Shown: positions 37,649 through 47,778, numbered from the stretch's first letter. The stretch: DNA of 64,000 nucleotides from Anaerocolumna sp. AGMB13020 (GCF_033100115.1 NZ_CP136910.1:1426001-1490000), one strand, 5' to 3'. Notes: generated by a model from the letters alone, not told the origin. Program-made: numbers and translations.

Positions 37649-40597
37649 TTATATAACATTTGAACAGATACATTTTTTCAGCAATCCACTTGCACTGTTT
37701 GGTGCATCTTTCAAACAGTTGATGTCTCCGAATACGAAAAAGTTATCTTTTGCACGGGATACTGCAACATTCATCAAGCTCTTGTTTGTATCAATGAAAA
37801 AGCATCCGTCCTGGTTTCCATATACTGTTGACAGTATAATAATTTTTCTTTCTGCCCCTTGAAAAGTATGTACTGTACCAACGCTTATCTTTGAATGATT
37901 GGTTGGCATCTGCTTTTTTAGCTCTGACTTTATACACTCAACCTGCGCTTTAAATGGTGTGATAATTCCAATCAAACTTTCTCTCTCCTCGTTAGGATAA
38001 GCATTTGCAATGAATTTGAAATTATTTTTCAGCCATTCTGCAATCTGTTCCGCTTCTAAGTGGTTTAATCTGCTGCTGCCTTTCCTGCTCGAATACTCTG
38101 AATCAATTTGCTTAAATCCCATTTGCGGCCAGTGCTCTATAGCAAGCTTTTGGTCTTCCTTGCCCTTTCCTCTCATCGGCTGGAGATTTCCCTTATAAAC
38201 CAGTCTATTGCAGTAGTCAATAATTTCATCATAACAGCGGCGATGCTCATTAAGGAACAGGCCTTTCTCATCAAATTTTTCATATTTGCAGCACTTGGCA
38301 GCAACTTTCATTACACTGGAGCGAGAACTGTTTAATCCAGTCTGCTCCAGTAATTCAAATTCATCTAGGGATTGTATTGCCCCATTTGACACCGCCAAGG
38401 CTTTATCCAGTGCTCTGTTCACACTCCATACCGGCTCTATCTGATAAACATCACCAACGACTACGGATTTTTTGGCAAGTGAAAACGCTCCTGCAGCAAT
38501 CTCCGGAGATACTTGACCCGCTTCATCTACAATGAGCAAATCAATGTAATTATACATAAAAAAGGTTTTTTGTTCTCCGAATGCCATGAACTGCCTTGGC
38601 AACATGTAGAATGTCATAACCAGGCAAGGAGTTATCATGCTGAGCCTGTTATAAAACTTTTCCAAAACATTTATAAAGTTAGTGCCTTTCTGCTTTTCGG
38701 ATAGCTCATCCTCTCCACTGACCCACCTGCATTCATAATAATGAACTGCCAGCCAAAATTCTATATATCTATGCTTTTTATCAATCAAGCCGTTTATGTA
38801 ATCAAGATCAAGCTTATACTTTTCATCTTTTTCACCATGTAACTCGATATTGTGCTGATGTAACTGCTCTAGTTCATTGTCATATCGGCTTTTTATTTTC
38901 TCAATTACAAATTTTTTCTTCTTAAGGTCAGTAATTGTTGTATTGCACTCAGCATACAACCGGCTATATTTTTCTTTGATTTCGTCCAAGCTCATATATT
39001 CATTTAAAAAGCTCTGCTCTTCATCGTTTATAAATAGCCTAAATTCTGTTTGTATTTTCCTTGTAAAAGTTTTTATAAACTTTAACCATTTGACATAGAA
39101 AGGTATCTTTTTATAACAGTTTTCCCAGTCAATAATTCTTTGTCGGATGTTAGAGATCGCTGTTTGCTTTTCTTCAATTTGTAGAAGCAAATATTCTAAA
39201 CATTTATCTATAGTTTCACCATTCAAATCACATTGAGAAGCTTCCTGCGCAAGTGAAAGCAATGCTGTTTTACTCTTCTCTATGAACATCAACTCTTCAT
39301 GCAATTTCTCCTGACAAGCAATTATACTAGTATACTCGCTTTCAAAATATTCATTGCAGCTTTCTATCAGCTTGGCCTTCGATTTTTCGATATTATCTTT
39401 ATCTTCAACATCAGAGATGAAATATTCTCCTCTTTGATTAGTGTACTGATACCCTTTGCTTTTTGCTTCTTTTACCTTTGAGAATGACGGAAAATAGGAG
39501 GCAAAGCTATTCACTCCCTCAATCCATCTCTCTTCTAAATTAGATATGCCTATCTTTTTGATATTTCCGAAAGAGGAAATGATATTTATTACCGCCTGAT
39601 TGTTCGTTGAAGAAGCTACAATAAGCGGAGCCTTCTCCTTTTTTATCGCTCTTTTCACATACATATCTGCTACTATCGTTTGCAACAGAGTTGTTTTTCC
39701 TGTACCCGGTGGACCATTTACCGCCAATATCTCACCAACACTCATGTAATTAAAATGATTGACAGCTTCTCTTTGGGACGGTGAAAGCGGATATTCCCCG
39801 CCCATCTGACCGCAATGTACCTGCATTTTTGTCAAATCGTTTTTTATGAGCGGGCTTGCATTTGCTATTTTTGTAGATATGAAATTCTCATAAAGGGCCT
39901 TGGGCTTATCATCTTCCTTGAGATGATTATATAAATTCATGATGTGAAAAGTCGAATAAACAGTTTTATCTAAAAAAACATATACATGATTCTCAAGTTC
40001 AAAAAACGGTTCTTTGGCATCCAGATTTCGGATTCTGTTTTGATTAAATTCAGATTCTGTAACAAACTCATATAGTTCTGTAAAAAAAGTAGCATACTCT
40101 GACCAGGATTTAATTTTCTCTACACGGTCTACATGATTACTCATAAAATTATCAACCGTTTCAGCTTCTCCAATTGCTAATTTGGGTTCAAGCATAGGTA
40201 TAAGATACTCTCGTGGAAACCATGGGAGTTTTTTGTCTCCCTCATCAAATAACAGCAAGCCTTCTTCATTAAGAATCGACGGTATATAGTATACTCCAGT
40301 AAGTTCCACAATTTCATCTTGTACCTTTTCATTTGCCTCATATATTGTTTTTATCGTTTTAGCACAAATGATGACATTTACAAGAGATTTTTTCTTTGTT
40401 TCATTTTCATTGTCAAAAGTACTCTTATTTACCTCTGTAAATATATTCTTACAGACAGTAGGGTTGATTCTCCCTTGCATCATTTCTTTTGAGTCAAGAA
40501 TGTAATAATTATCAACCTTAAAATCGATGCCCATATTTGCTTGAGCTGCAACTGCGCTTCTAAAATACCCTGTTATCACTTTTGATTTATTATTCAT
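37649..40597 (-). CDS. Superfamily 1 (Upf1-like) helicase
   Basis: A 982-residue protein. Walker A is NGPPGTGKTTLLQ (about residue 292), and motif II is LLIVDEAGQVSPEIA, the DEAG/Q form of SF1B. GIITPFKAQVECIKSEL, VGTVHTFQGAERKII and NVAVSRAKDNFFVFGD are motifs IV-VI. A long coiled, Lys/Glu-rich insertion of about 250 residues separates motifs Ia and II. The N-terminal 280 residues are a separate unknown domain. Proteins of this architecture appear in accessory and defence islands, and this one adjoins a decayed Wadjet-type gene. Nuclease or sensor domains are not seen. Confidence 0.85.
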   Translation of the reverse strand: MNNKSKVITGYFRSAVAAQANMGIDFKVDNYYILDSKEMMQGRINPTVCKNIFTEVNKSTFDNENETKKKSLVNVIICAKTIKTIYEANEKVQDEIVELTGVYYIPSILNEEGLLLFDEGDKKLPWFPREYLIPMLEPKLAIGEAETVDNFMSNHVDRVEKIKSWSEYATFFTELYEFVTESEFNQNRIRNLDAKEPFFELENHVYVFLDKTVYSTFHIMNLYNHLKEDDKPKALYENFISTKIANASPLIKNDLTKMQVHCGQMGGEYPLSPSQREAVNHFNYMSVGEILAVNGPPGTGKTTLLQTIVADMYVKRAIKKEKAPLIVASSTNNQAVINIISSFGNIKKIGISNLEERWIEGVNSFASYFPSFSKVKEAKSKGYQYTNQRGEYFISDVEDKDNIEKSKAKLIESCNEYFESEYTSIIACQEKLHEELMFIEKSKTALLSLAQEASQCDLNGETIDKCLEYLLLQIEEKQTAISNIRQRIIDWENCYKKIPFYVKWLKFIKTFTRKIQTEFRLFINDEEQSFLNEYMSLDEIKEKYSRLYAECNTTITDLKKKKFVIEKIKSRYDNELEQLHQHNIELHGEKDEKYKLDLDYINGLIDKKHRYIEFWLAVHYYECRWVSGEDELSEKQKGTNFINVLEKFYNRLSMITPCLVMTFYMLPRQFMAFGEQKTFFMYNYIDLLIVDEAGQVSPEIAAGAFSLAKKSVVVGDVYQIEPVWSVNRALDKALAVSNGAIQSLDEFELLEQTGLNSSRSSVMKVAAKCCKYEKFDEKGLFLNEHRRCYDEIIDYCNRLVYKGNLQPMRGKGKEDQKLAIEHWPQMGFKQIDSEYSSRKGSSRLNHLEAEQIAEWLKNNFKFIANAYPNEERESLIGIITPFKAQVECIKSELKKQMPTNHSKISVGTVHTFQGAERKIIILSTVYGNQDGCFFIDTNKSLMNVAVSRAKDNFFVFGDINCLKDAPNSASGLLKKCICSNVI

Positions 40598-40641
40598 TTT
40601 GTCTCCCTAAGCTCCATAACATTTATCAACTTTACTTTTCT

Positions 40642-40860
40642 TTATTTACAATAACTCTTTTCTAAAACAATTTTTCTAAATCTATCAGTTATCATAAATA
40701 TCAAATGCTTTTTATATTTAAGTACATAATTTCCGTTGGAGCGACGTTCCCATTCTTTTTTAAGAAAATTTATCTTCCTCATATGTCTGTTTAAGGTTTT
40801 TTCTCGTTGACGCGGTGAGTCATAATCTTCTAGCATTTTTGCGTCACACATATGACCCAC
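40642..40860 (-). CDS. Small hypothetical protein upstream of the helicase
   Basis: About 72 codons (TLNRHMRKINFLKKEWERRS in the middle), basic, starting from a GTG or the ATG three codons on; no good ribosome site. It precedes the helicase on the same strand by 44 bp. It could be a small partner or a remnant. Family unknown. Confidence 0.3.
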   Translation of the reverse strand: MGHMCDAKMLEDYDSPRQREKTLNRHMRKINFLKKEWERRSNGNYVLKYKKHLIFMITDRFRKIVLEKSYCK

Positions 40861-42013
40861 TCTGAGCTACCTGGATATTTGCTACATTAAGTGAACATAT
40901 CTAACTCCTTCTTGATTGCACATTTCACACTTTTCATATAATTCATCTTTTTTGATTGATATCCATATCATAGCAACTTCACACAAATCAATCATTCCAA
41001 CACATCTCCATCTTTTATGAGAAACGCACTTTTATCCCTTAAAACTCCATATACACAACCACTCATCATATATCCGAGTTGCTTTAATAACTTTAATACT
41101 TATTTCATTTTATGACAAATTGTAAAATTATTCAATTAAATACTCGCAATTCATTATGATTATACGTTCAAATTGTCACCTTTATATTATCAATAATACA
41201 TCATCATCAGTCATAAAAACGACAAATAAAATAAGACACATTCTCATCACTGAAAACATGCCTTTCAACTTCTGTCCCTGATTTCCTAGTGTCAAATCCC
41301 TTAAGTGAAAATAATATCCACAAGCAGTCATATCTGTTGCTTAAAATTTAAGCGTAAGTGGACGTCTTGAACGCCATTAAAGCGTTCACCTTTCAGAGGT
41401 ATATCCCATCTTTTTCCTATCTCTAAAATGCTTTAGAAAGATCCTACTCTCAACTATTCTATGTCATCCGCAGAAGAGCGAAAACCACAACATCTTGTCG
41501 TCTAACCCCTATTTTCCTTATCCAAACCACAACAAATCATCAGTATCACTGCTTTAACATGCCTTGAAGCAACAATAATGATGACTGCAAGACTTAGTGC
41601 TTCCTTTGCGAAAGGATATTTTTCTCGACAACGGTTCCTTAAAACCTGTTTTTCGATTTTAACCTCTGCTCTTTAATTGATCGGGTACGTCATCAATTCT
41701 ATCCATCGCCATTTGTGAAAAATACAGGACACAACTTTTTTGTTCAATTCTATATCTCAGATTCCTAAAATACATATAAAAATTACCAAACCAATAAGTT
41801 TGTAACTTTTAAATGTTCAATAATAAATATTGGTGTATGTTATAAAACATACATCCAACATCTTATTTTTTATATTAAAATGCATTTATACGAGGCCTCT
41901 TTATAAAGGCACGTCGTCCAAGCAAACATTATAAAGAAGGTTTTCCGATAGAAGCACTCTCATTGTATCAATAATCTTTCATGTAATCTCTCATAATTAG
42001 TAAATGTATTTTC
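40861..42013. other. 1.15-kb gene-free stretch
   Basis: No frame above about 60 codons has a ribosome site on either strand. The only structure seen is GAACGC-N7-GCGTTC near 41370. Base composition is more A+T-rich than the flanking genes. It is probably decayed accessory DNA at the edge of the island. Confidence 0.4.
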
Positions 42014-42373
42014 TTATATTATTTCTAAATTCTCCACAGTTCTTTCATTTTTAATATTCCCTGTATTCAATGTCGTCTTTGGTTCAATAAGCATAACATG
42101 TACTTCATCCTCAGCAACCGGCATATGTTCTACTCCTCTTGGTATAATAAATAATTCACCCTGGTTTAAAACGATATCTTCCGTACGAAGTTTGATTACC
42201 ATTTTGCCTTTAATAACCATGAACATTTCATCCTCATTTTCATGTAAGTGCCATACAAACTCACCTTTTAACTTTACGAGTTTTACATATGATTCATTCA
42301 TTTCACCAATAATCTTAGGACTCCAGAAATCATTGAAAGTTCCCAGCTTTTCATAAACATTAATTTTTTCCAA
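42014..42373 (-). CDS. Cupin-domain protein
   Basis: A 119-residue single-domain cupin with the metal motif KLKGEFVWHLHENEDEMFMV and second motif GELFIIPRGVEHMPVAEDE. The start is a TTG at 42373, seven bases from GGAGG; no ATG suits. Small cupins of this kind are sugar isomerases, dioxygenases or sensors. The function is unassigned. Confidence 0.85.
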   Translation of the reverse strand: MEKINVYEKLGTFNDFWSPKIIGEMNESYVKLVKLKGEFVWHLHENEDEMFMVIKGKMVIKLRTEDIVLNQGELFIIPRGVEHMPVAEDEVHVMLIEPKTTLNTGNIKNERTVENLEII

Positions 42374-43030
42374 TTTTCAGCCTCCAATCCACTACAATTT
42401 ATGGTGAATATACATAGCAGCAATCAGTCTGGCGTCTCTCCTAATCTTAAACTTTACATCCGCTTTTTGGAATGCCCGCCAGTGCCTCATTCACAGCGTT
42501 CATTTTAAGCCGGTTGAATACCTTACATTCTTATTACATCACAATGGAATGAATGGGTAATCTATGACGTGAAAGTGTCAATATGCTACTTTTTAACTAG
42601 AAGCCGATAAAAGCTTGGTAGACTTTTTGCTGTTTTCTTCAATATTACTTCTTCTCGTGTATCAAAATAAAACCAATAACAGTTACAATTCGTTCGCTAA
42701 TTATAAGTATCTTAATTTAGACATAACTCAACTTTTATTCACGGCGCAATTCGACACAAACTTCACAATGCACCGTATTCGGATTGTAAAAATCACTATT
42801 GCATTATTATCATTTACTTTCTTCTACAGCATTGATTTTATCATATTCTAGAAGAAATTAAAACATTTTATTACACTTGATTGCATATAGTATAATATTT
42901 CTGCAAATTAGACGATGGCCGAAGCATAGACCTTATGTTCTTCACATGTGAAAATAAGTGGGTAATAAAATCTTAATATTTACCAAAATATTCAATATAG
43001 AAGTGTTAGTAACAGTTGATCATCAATAAT
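42374..43030. other. Intergenic, no supported gene
   Basis: About 650 bp with a 78-codon hydrophobic frame at 42615-42851 that has no ribosome site and low complexity. Nothing else is recognised. Confidence 0.35.
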
Positions 43031-43054
43031 TCCCCAGACTATCTCCTTGGGGGA
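43031..43054 (+). terminator. Hairpin upstream of the BIG2 gene (terminator or attenuator)
   Basis: TCCCC...TTGGGGGA forms a short GC stem with an ATTATTTAATTT tail. It ends just before the promoter of the BIG2 gene. Confidence 0.45.
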
Positions 43055-43063
43055 TTATTTAAT

Positions 43064-43092
43064 TTGACATTGCAGGGAATATAATCCATAAT
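43064..43092 (+). promoter_or_regulatory. Promoter of the BIG2 protein gene
   Basis: TTGACA at 43064-43069, 17-base spacer, CATAAT at 43087-43092, with the ATG 31 bases further and AGGAGGAG between. Confidence 0.6.
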
Positions 43093-43122
43093 AGTTACAC
43101 AATATTACATAGGAGGAGAATA

Positions 43123-43845
43123 ATGAAAAAATATTTAAGCCTATTTTTATTGGCTATATTATTAGTATCATTACTACCAATTAGAGCAGAAGCAGCCAAA
43201 GTAAAATACGTTCTTAAAGCTGATGTTGTTTACGAACTTTATCCCAAAGAAAAAATTACACTTTATGTAAATACGAAAAGTAAGACTACATGGAGCTCGT
43301 CAAACAAAAAAATTGCAACTGTTTCATCTAAGGGTATAGTAACCGCAAAGAAACCAGGCAATACAATAATTACGGCTACTGTTGGTAAAAAGAAGTACAA
43401 ATGCAAAGTACAGGTATGGTCACGTGAACCAGTAATCATATCTGAACATGACATCTCACCGCAAGATCCAGTTGATAGATATGCAGCATCTGAATATGTC
43501 CTTCCTGAGGAAGATAAGGATTCGTACAATAGAGATATTGACGGAATTAAGGTACCCGACTCTTACGATGATGAATCTGATGAATACGGTGATGATCCTG
43601 AGTGGGTTGGTGATCAATATCTTAATAGTAAATATGGGCTATCAGCCAGTAGGTTTGGTGATAAAATCTATCTCATTAGAGGTGCTGATGATAGTTTCGA
43701 AATAACAGCTTCTCTTAAAGGAGAAATAAAAGCAGGAGTTGTTTATGAATGTAAATATAACAATTATACAATTAGAATCAAATATGTAGACGAACTTCTA
43801 CTACTTAATACAGATGATTTAAAAAATGCAAGTATAATCAAATGA
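43123..43845 (+). CDS. Secreted protein with a bacterial Ig-like (BIG2) domain
   Basis: A 240-residue protein. Residues 1-25 are a signal peptide (hydrophobic run, then AEAAK). Residues about 30-100 are a BIG2 domain (TTWSSSNKKIATVSSKGIVT, then GNTIITATVGKKKYKCKV). An acidic linker rich in Asp, Glu and Tyr (about 110-165) and a C-terminal beta-rich segment follow. No anchor or enzyme domain is seen. It is probably a cell-surface adhesin-like or matrix protein. Confidence 0.88.
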   Translation: MKKYLSLFLLAILLVSLLPIRAEAAKVKYVLKADVVYELYPKEKITLYVNTKSKTTWSSSNKKIATVSSKGIVTAKKPGNTIITATVGKKKYKCKVQVWSREPVIISEHDISPQDPVDRYAASEYVLPEEDKDSYNRDIDGIKVPDSYDDESDEYGDDPEWVGDQYLNSKYGLSASRFGDKIYLIRGADDSFEITASLKGEIKAGVVYECKYNNYTIRIKYVDELLLLNTDDLKNASIIK

Positions 43846-43850
43846 TATAA

Positions 43851-43878
43851 CCCGGAGGATACTCCTCCGGGATTTTTT
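43851..43878 (+). terminator. Intrinsic terminator of the BIG2 gene
   Basis: CCCGGAGGA-TAC-TCCTCCGGG, a perfect 9-bp stem with a 3-base loop, then A and six T, five bases after the stop codon. Confidence 0.95.
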
Positions 43879-44008
43879 AATACTTTCTACTGGCTAGTGC
43901 TGTCTTTGTATTAATGCCTGCAAATAAATATTAAGCAGCAGTTATGTAAAGAGGGAATGACTGGTTTTATAGACCACCAAAATACGATTCATATCGAACA
44001 ATGAAAAA

Positions 44009-44176
44009 ATTCATTCTATGTATCAACGTGAAATTCAGGACTTACAAATACAAGCGAGGCAAGTAATTCTACTAATTAATACCAGAAAAATGTTTTGTAC
44101 TAATGCAGAATGCAATCATAAAACCTTTGCAGAAAAATTTGATTTTGTAAACTCTCAAATAGTTTTAACTTACTAA
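44009..44176 (+). pseudogene. ISL3-family transposase N-terminal remnant
   Basis: 55 codons read HSMYQREIQDLQIQARQVIL, then TRKMFCTNAECNHKTFAEKF, the zinc-finger N-terminus of ISL3-type transposases. The frame ends at a stop and the catalytic part is missing. Confidence 0.8.
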
Positions 44177-44580
44177 AAGCGAAATTTCTTTTAATGAATA
44201 TTTTTATCAAATCAACTAAGCTTGGAAAGAACCTATGGTGCGCTTACCCTTCTTCAATTATTTTATACCAATAACAGCACAATAAAAACATACAGTACAG
44301 CAAAAAGCACCCAGCAACAAAAGTCAAGGAGTGCGCTAAAAATATTACATATTCAGTTTTAAAAAATTTTATGATATTATACTACAATCAAATAGCATTG
44401 GAAATACCCCATACTGATTATTGATATTCTACCGTACCTAAGAATCTCAGGTAACTAGATTGAATTGTAGCTTCAGCAATCTCTCCAGCATACTTAAAGT
44501 GATGTTAGCATCTAATTAGTACAAAACAAAATGAGACAATCCCTTGAAATAATGTATAATAACAAGAGGAGGAACTCATT

Positions 44581-44880
44581 ATGCCAAGAAAATCAAAACA
44601 ACACACTAAGCAGTTCAAGTTGGATGCTATCAACTATCGCAAGGAACATCCTGATCTTACACAGGTTGAATGTGCCAAGAATCTCGGAATTGGTATAAGT
44701 ACCTTAGCCAAATGGGAGGCTCAGTTCCGTGACCATGATGGTGACATTCCCGTTAGAGGTTCCGGTAACTACGAATCAGATGAACAAAAGGAAATCGCTC
44801 GTCTCAAACGTGAGCTCCGTGACGCTCAGGATGCACTTGATGTGTTAAAAAAAGCCATCGGCATTCTGGGGAAAGATTGA
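44581..44880 (+). CDS. IS3-family OrfA (transposase HTH subunit)
   Basis: A 99-residue protein after AGAGGAGG. LTQVECAKNLGIGISTLAKWE is the HTH, and the C-terminus (LKRELRDAQDALDVLKKAIG) is the leucine-zipper segment. Near its end, TTAAAAAAAGCC is a likely -1 frameshift site that makes the OrfAB transposase by joining to orfB. Confidence 0.93.
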   Translation: MPRKSKQHTKQFKLDAINYRKEHPDLTQVECAKNLGIGISTLAKWEAQFRDHDGDIPVRGSGNYESDEQKEIARLKRELRDAQDALDVLKKAIGILGKD

Positions 44881-45782
44881 CAGAAGCTATCTATACCGAA
44901 GTTTCTGCCAAGGTAGAGGCATCTAAAGTCACAAAACGCCGAGTCTCTACTTCCGGAATGCTGAAATTTTTAGGCGTGTCTCGCTCTGGATATCATGCTT
45001 TTCTGAACCGAAAAGTCTCTTCCACCAAGCAACGTAAAGAGGCTGTCAAAAAGGAAATCCAGAAGATTTATGATAGTTCAAAACAGAATTACGGCGCTCC
45101 TAAAATCACCAAGGAACTTCGCAAATCTGGGGAAACCATTGCCCAGCGCACAGTAGGTAAATACATGCGTGAAATGGGTATCAAAGCTCAGTGGATTAGA
45201 CCTTGGACCACTACAACCAGAGACTCTGATTTCAGTGATGAACTTCACAACATTCTTGATGAACAGTTTAATCCAGAACGCCCTAATGCTGTCTGGTGTA
45301 CCGATATCACTTACATTTGGACACAGGACGGATTTGTCTATCTCAACTGCGTTATGGACTTATTTGCGAGAAAGATTATTGCCTGGACTCTTTCTGATAC
45401 TATGGAAGTGTGTTCCGTTATCGAAACAATCAATAAAGCAAAAGCTTGTCGAGACACCGATTTTCCTTTGATTATACACTCAGACCGTGGTAGCCAGTAT
45501 GTTTCTAATGCCTGGCGAGAAGCCACTGTAAATATGCAACGAAGTTATTCTCATACTGGCTATCCTTACGACAATGCCTGTATTGAATCTTTCCATTCTC
45601 TCATCAAACGAGAATGGTTGAACCGGTTTAGTATTCATAACTACAACCATGCATATAAGCTTGTTTTTGAATATATTGAAGCCTTTTATAACACCGTCAG
45701 AATACACAGCTATTGTGATTATTTGTCTCCAGACGAATATGAAAAACTGTATGAGAGGGCTAAGTCTCTGCCTGCTGCTTAA
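44877..45782 (+). CDS. IS3-family OrfB (DDE integrase core)
   Basis: A 301-residue frame overlapping the end of orfA by 4 bases. The DDE catalytic residues are visible in VWCTDITYIW, IHSDRGSQYVS and DNACIESFHSLIKREW. The TTG at its nominal start is probably unused, expression being by frameshift from orfA. Confidence 0.93.
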   Translation: MTEAIYTEVSAKVEASKVTKRRVSTSGMLKFLGVSRSGYHAFLNRKVSSTKQRKEAVKKEIQKIYDSSKQNYGAPKITKELRKSGETIAQRTVGKYMREMGIKAQWIRPWTTTTRDSDFSDELHNILDEQFNPERPNAVWCTDITYIWTQDGFVYLNCVMDLFARKIIAWTLSDTMEVCSVIETINKAKACRDTDFPLIIHSDRGSQYVSNAWREATVNMQRSYSHTGYPYDNACIESFHSLIKREWLNRFSIHNYNHAYKLVFEYIEAFYNTVRIHSYCDYLSPDEYEKLYERAKSLPAA

Positions 45783-46350
45783 CATGCAGAACTTCTCATT
45801 TTAATTTGTACTAAATCTTGACATAGGACCAAAGTTATAAAGTAAAACTACTGCATTAATATCATTTGGCAGTTCTTCTTTTACAAGCGTATCAAATCTT
45901 GGGACAATTTCATCATCATAAGAGAATCCTTCAAGCAATTGATTCAGGTCATTACTTGCTTCTTTATAATATTCTGCTTCTCTTACCGTATCATCATATC
46001 TATGTATCTCAAAGGATTTAGCAAATATAGATGGGATAAAGTCTCCTTCATCTGAATATGAAACAACAAGTAATCTATCCAGTTCCTCGAAAGATTGAAC
46101 ATTCCCTACCCATAGAGACACGAATCCTTTCTTTTCCATGTTAAGCCTCCTCTAATGTTAGCCTTGCCTTTTTATAGTTTATCTTACTTTAGTATTAATT
46201 TTTAGTTTACATTTTCAGACATATTCAAGAATAATATCAATATCTACCCACATAGTCAATAAGTTGACAACTATGGCTACTTACGTTAATCTGCCTTTTC
46301 AGGCTTCTCTATTACCAATGATCTAGCAGTTTATCAGTAACAGAACATAA

Positions 46351-46412
46351 CTTTCTTTATCCCTTGAGGATACAAAAAAGATGTCGTACTACTCTGGTGC
46401 CCCTTGCTGCGG
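46351..46412. repeat. Dispersed repeat family, copy C
   Basis: CCTTGAGGATACAAAAAAGATG then CTCTGGTGCCCCTTG. It begins 17 bases after the stop codon of the HEAT-repeat gene (minus strand). Confidence 0.6.
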
Positions 46413-46428
46413 ATTGTTCAGATGGATT

Positions 46429-47778
46429 TTACTGCGTAATTTCTCTCCGCTTTACTAATCTATTTGCATATTTACGGGTTTCATCGTATGAATCAAATTG
46501 ACATTCAAGAATAATTCCGTCTGGCAAAATACCGTTCTTACCCATAGCAGTTACAATCTCCGATCGACAAAAGGAGCACTCCCCGTTTCTGTAAGCATGT
46601 ATAAGAACCTCCCCACAGGTATATGATCTGTGCTTAGAATAGATATCTCGTAAATCCATTTGCATATTATGCGGAACTCGCTGAGATTTTGTTACTACTT
46701 TTCGAATCAAAATGTCATCAGGCTTTTCCCAGTTCTCTTTGAGAAGAGTTAGTCCAGATGCCGTATCGCCTGCTTCAAGAATCTTAATTGCAAGGTCATG
46801 TATCCTTTTATCTCTAAAACGTTCCAATGCTTCTATCGCTGCTTGACGAAGATCAAGGTTATTGGTCTGAACCAAATTTATCAAAAACTCTATGCCTAAT
46901 GGATAATCAATCCGGCGAAATACTCGGAGTAATTGTGTTCTCACAAAATCGTTATCCTCTGCTTCGATACGGTTTGCCAATTCTATGAGTTCGGCTCTAC
47001 TCGCTTCCCGTGCAAATCTAATAAGGTATCCGTTTATCCCATATGGGCTTTGATTCTGTAAGCACTTTTGAGTTTCCTCTATTAGAAATTCCAATGTAAC
47101 ATACGGGAGTATTGCTTGATGATTTTTACGAGTAAGTTCAACTTTTCTAAACTCACTCACAACCACATTCACATTTTGTGATATAGAACTTGCACTGTTT
47201 AGATATTCCCATACCTTGCTTTTTCCAAATTGGTTTGTGGCACTATCAAGAAACCAATCATAATATGAACATTGATCGTCTTTCCGCGCTTGGATAATGA
47301 CACCAGCATCTTCAACACATTGCTTGAAAGCCCTCCATTTACCTAAACTCATGGAAACTATCATAAGTAGTTCAAATTGTTCCCGTTCACAATAACGATA
47401 TGGAAAAATCCTTTGCTTAGTTAGTTTCTCTTTAAGCTGTTCATATTTATCTTTTAAAATAGCTGCTGCTTTTGATGAACCATCCTGTACATATGAAAGA
47501 AGGATATCCGTAAGTTGCTGCATCAATCTATGAGGTAATCGCTCCTTATAAGCTTTTGCTATAGATTCAAGAAATTCATCTTCACACCTCAACGCAGAAA
47601 TCGCAGTATAAAGGTAATAACCTTTTGTACCCTCAACTTGTGTGTCAAACCCAATGTCTTTCAGGCAACAACGATAAACAATTTCTTTATACTTCTCTCG
47701 ATTATCATTCTGGTTTAGTTCAATTACCGCACTTCCGATTCCACGGCGTAATTGATGCAAAAATTCCTTGTCTGTCAT
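46429..47778 (-). CDS. HEAT-repeat protein
   Basis: A 449-residue soluble protein. The ATG at 47778 follows GGAGGGAATTTTCAC; open codons upstream run into the repeat region and are not used. Residues about 250-400 show alpha-helical repeats of HEAT type (PLGIEFLINLVQTNNLDLRQ, AAIEALERFRDKRIHDLAIK). The N-terminal 220 residues are helical but unfamiliar. HEAT proteins are scaffolds. Its position beside an Imm22 gene and between repeat copies C and D suggests an immunity or accessory-island role, not proven. Confidence 0.7.
   Translation of the reverse strand: MTDKEFLHQLRRGIGSAVIELNQNDNREKYKEIVYRCCLKDIGFDTQVEGTKGYYLYTAISALRCEDEFLESIAKAYKERLPHRLMQQLTDILLSYVQDGSSKAAAILKDKYEQLKEKLTKQRIFPYRYCEREQFELLMIVSMSLGKWRAFKQCVEDAGVIIQARKDDQCSYYDWFLDSATNQFGKSKVWEYLNSASSISQNVNVVVSEFRKVELTRKNHQAILPYVTLEFLIEETQKCLQNQSPYGINGYLIRFAREASRAELIELANRIEAEDNDFVRTQLLRVFRRIDYPLGIEFLINLVQTNNLDLRQAAIEALERFRDKRIHDLAIKILEAGDTASGLTLLKENWEKPDDILIRKVVTKSQRVPHNMQMDLRDIYSKHRSYTCGEVLIHAYRNGECSFCRSEIVTAMGKNGILPDGIILECQFDSYDETRKYANRLVKRREITQ

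Larger units (their letters stand above)
44500..45831 (+). mobile_element. IS3-family insertion sequence, complete, 1332 bp
   Basis: The ends are TG...CA, with a near-identical inverted motif TTAGTACAAA..AAAATGAGA (19 of 21) starting 16 bases in on the left and 17 on the right. It is flanked by AAG direct repeats (44497-44499 and 45832-45834), the 3-bp duplication common in the family. It carries overlapping orfA and orfB and looks intact, so it may still be mobile. Confidence 0.93.
44418..46139 (-). pseudogene. Imm22-family immunity protein gene, split by an IS3-family element
   Basis: The 5' part (45832-46139) starts after AGGAGG and reads GFVSLWVGNVQSFEELDRLL, then LLEGFSYDDEIVPRF and INAVVLLYN. 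The 3' part (44418-44496) reads YAGEIAEATIQSSYLRFLGT. Removing the element and one AAG duplicate joins the halves as NAVVLLYNFKYAGEIAEAT in one frame of 128 codons, typical of Imm22 proteins. These protect against a contact-dependent or polymorphic toxin. The split frame now ends in element DNA, so the protein is probably non-functional. No toxin gene is seen in the window. Confidence 0.9.

Noticed and set aside
42615..42851. 78-codon hydrophobic ORF
   Set aside because: It has no ribosome site, an A+T-driven composition and no family resemblance.
43880..44499. Toxin gene partner for Imm22
   Set aside because: Only an ISL3 remnant and decayed sequence are found. No toxin domain can be read in any frame.
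44516..45814. IS boundaries at the conserved TTAGTAC motif with an ATCT duplication
   Set aside because: Joining the flanks there leaves an in-frame stop. The TG/CA ends with an AAG duplication restore the Imm22 frame exactly.
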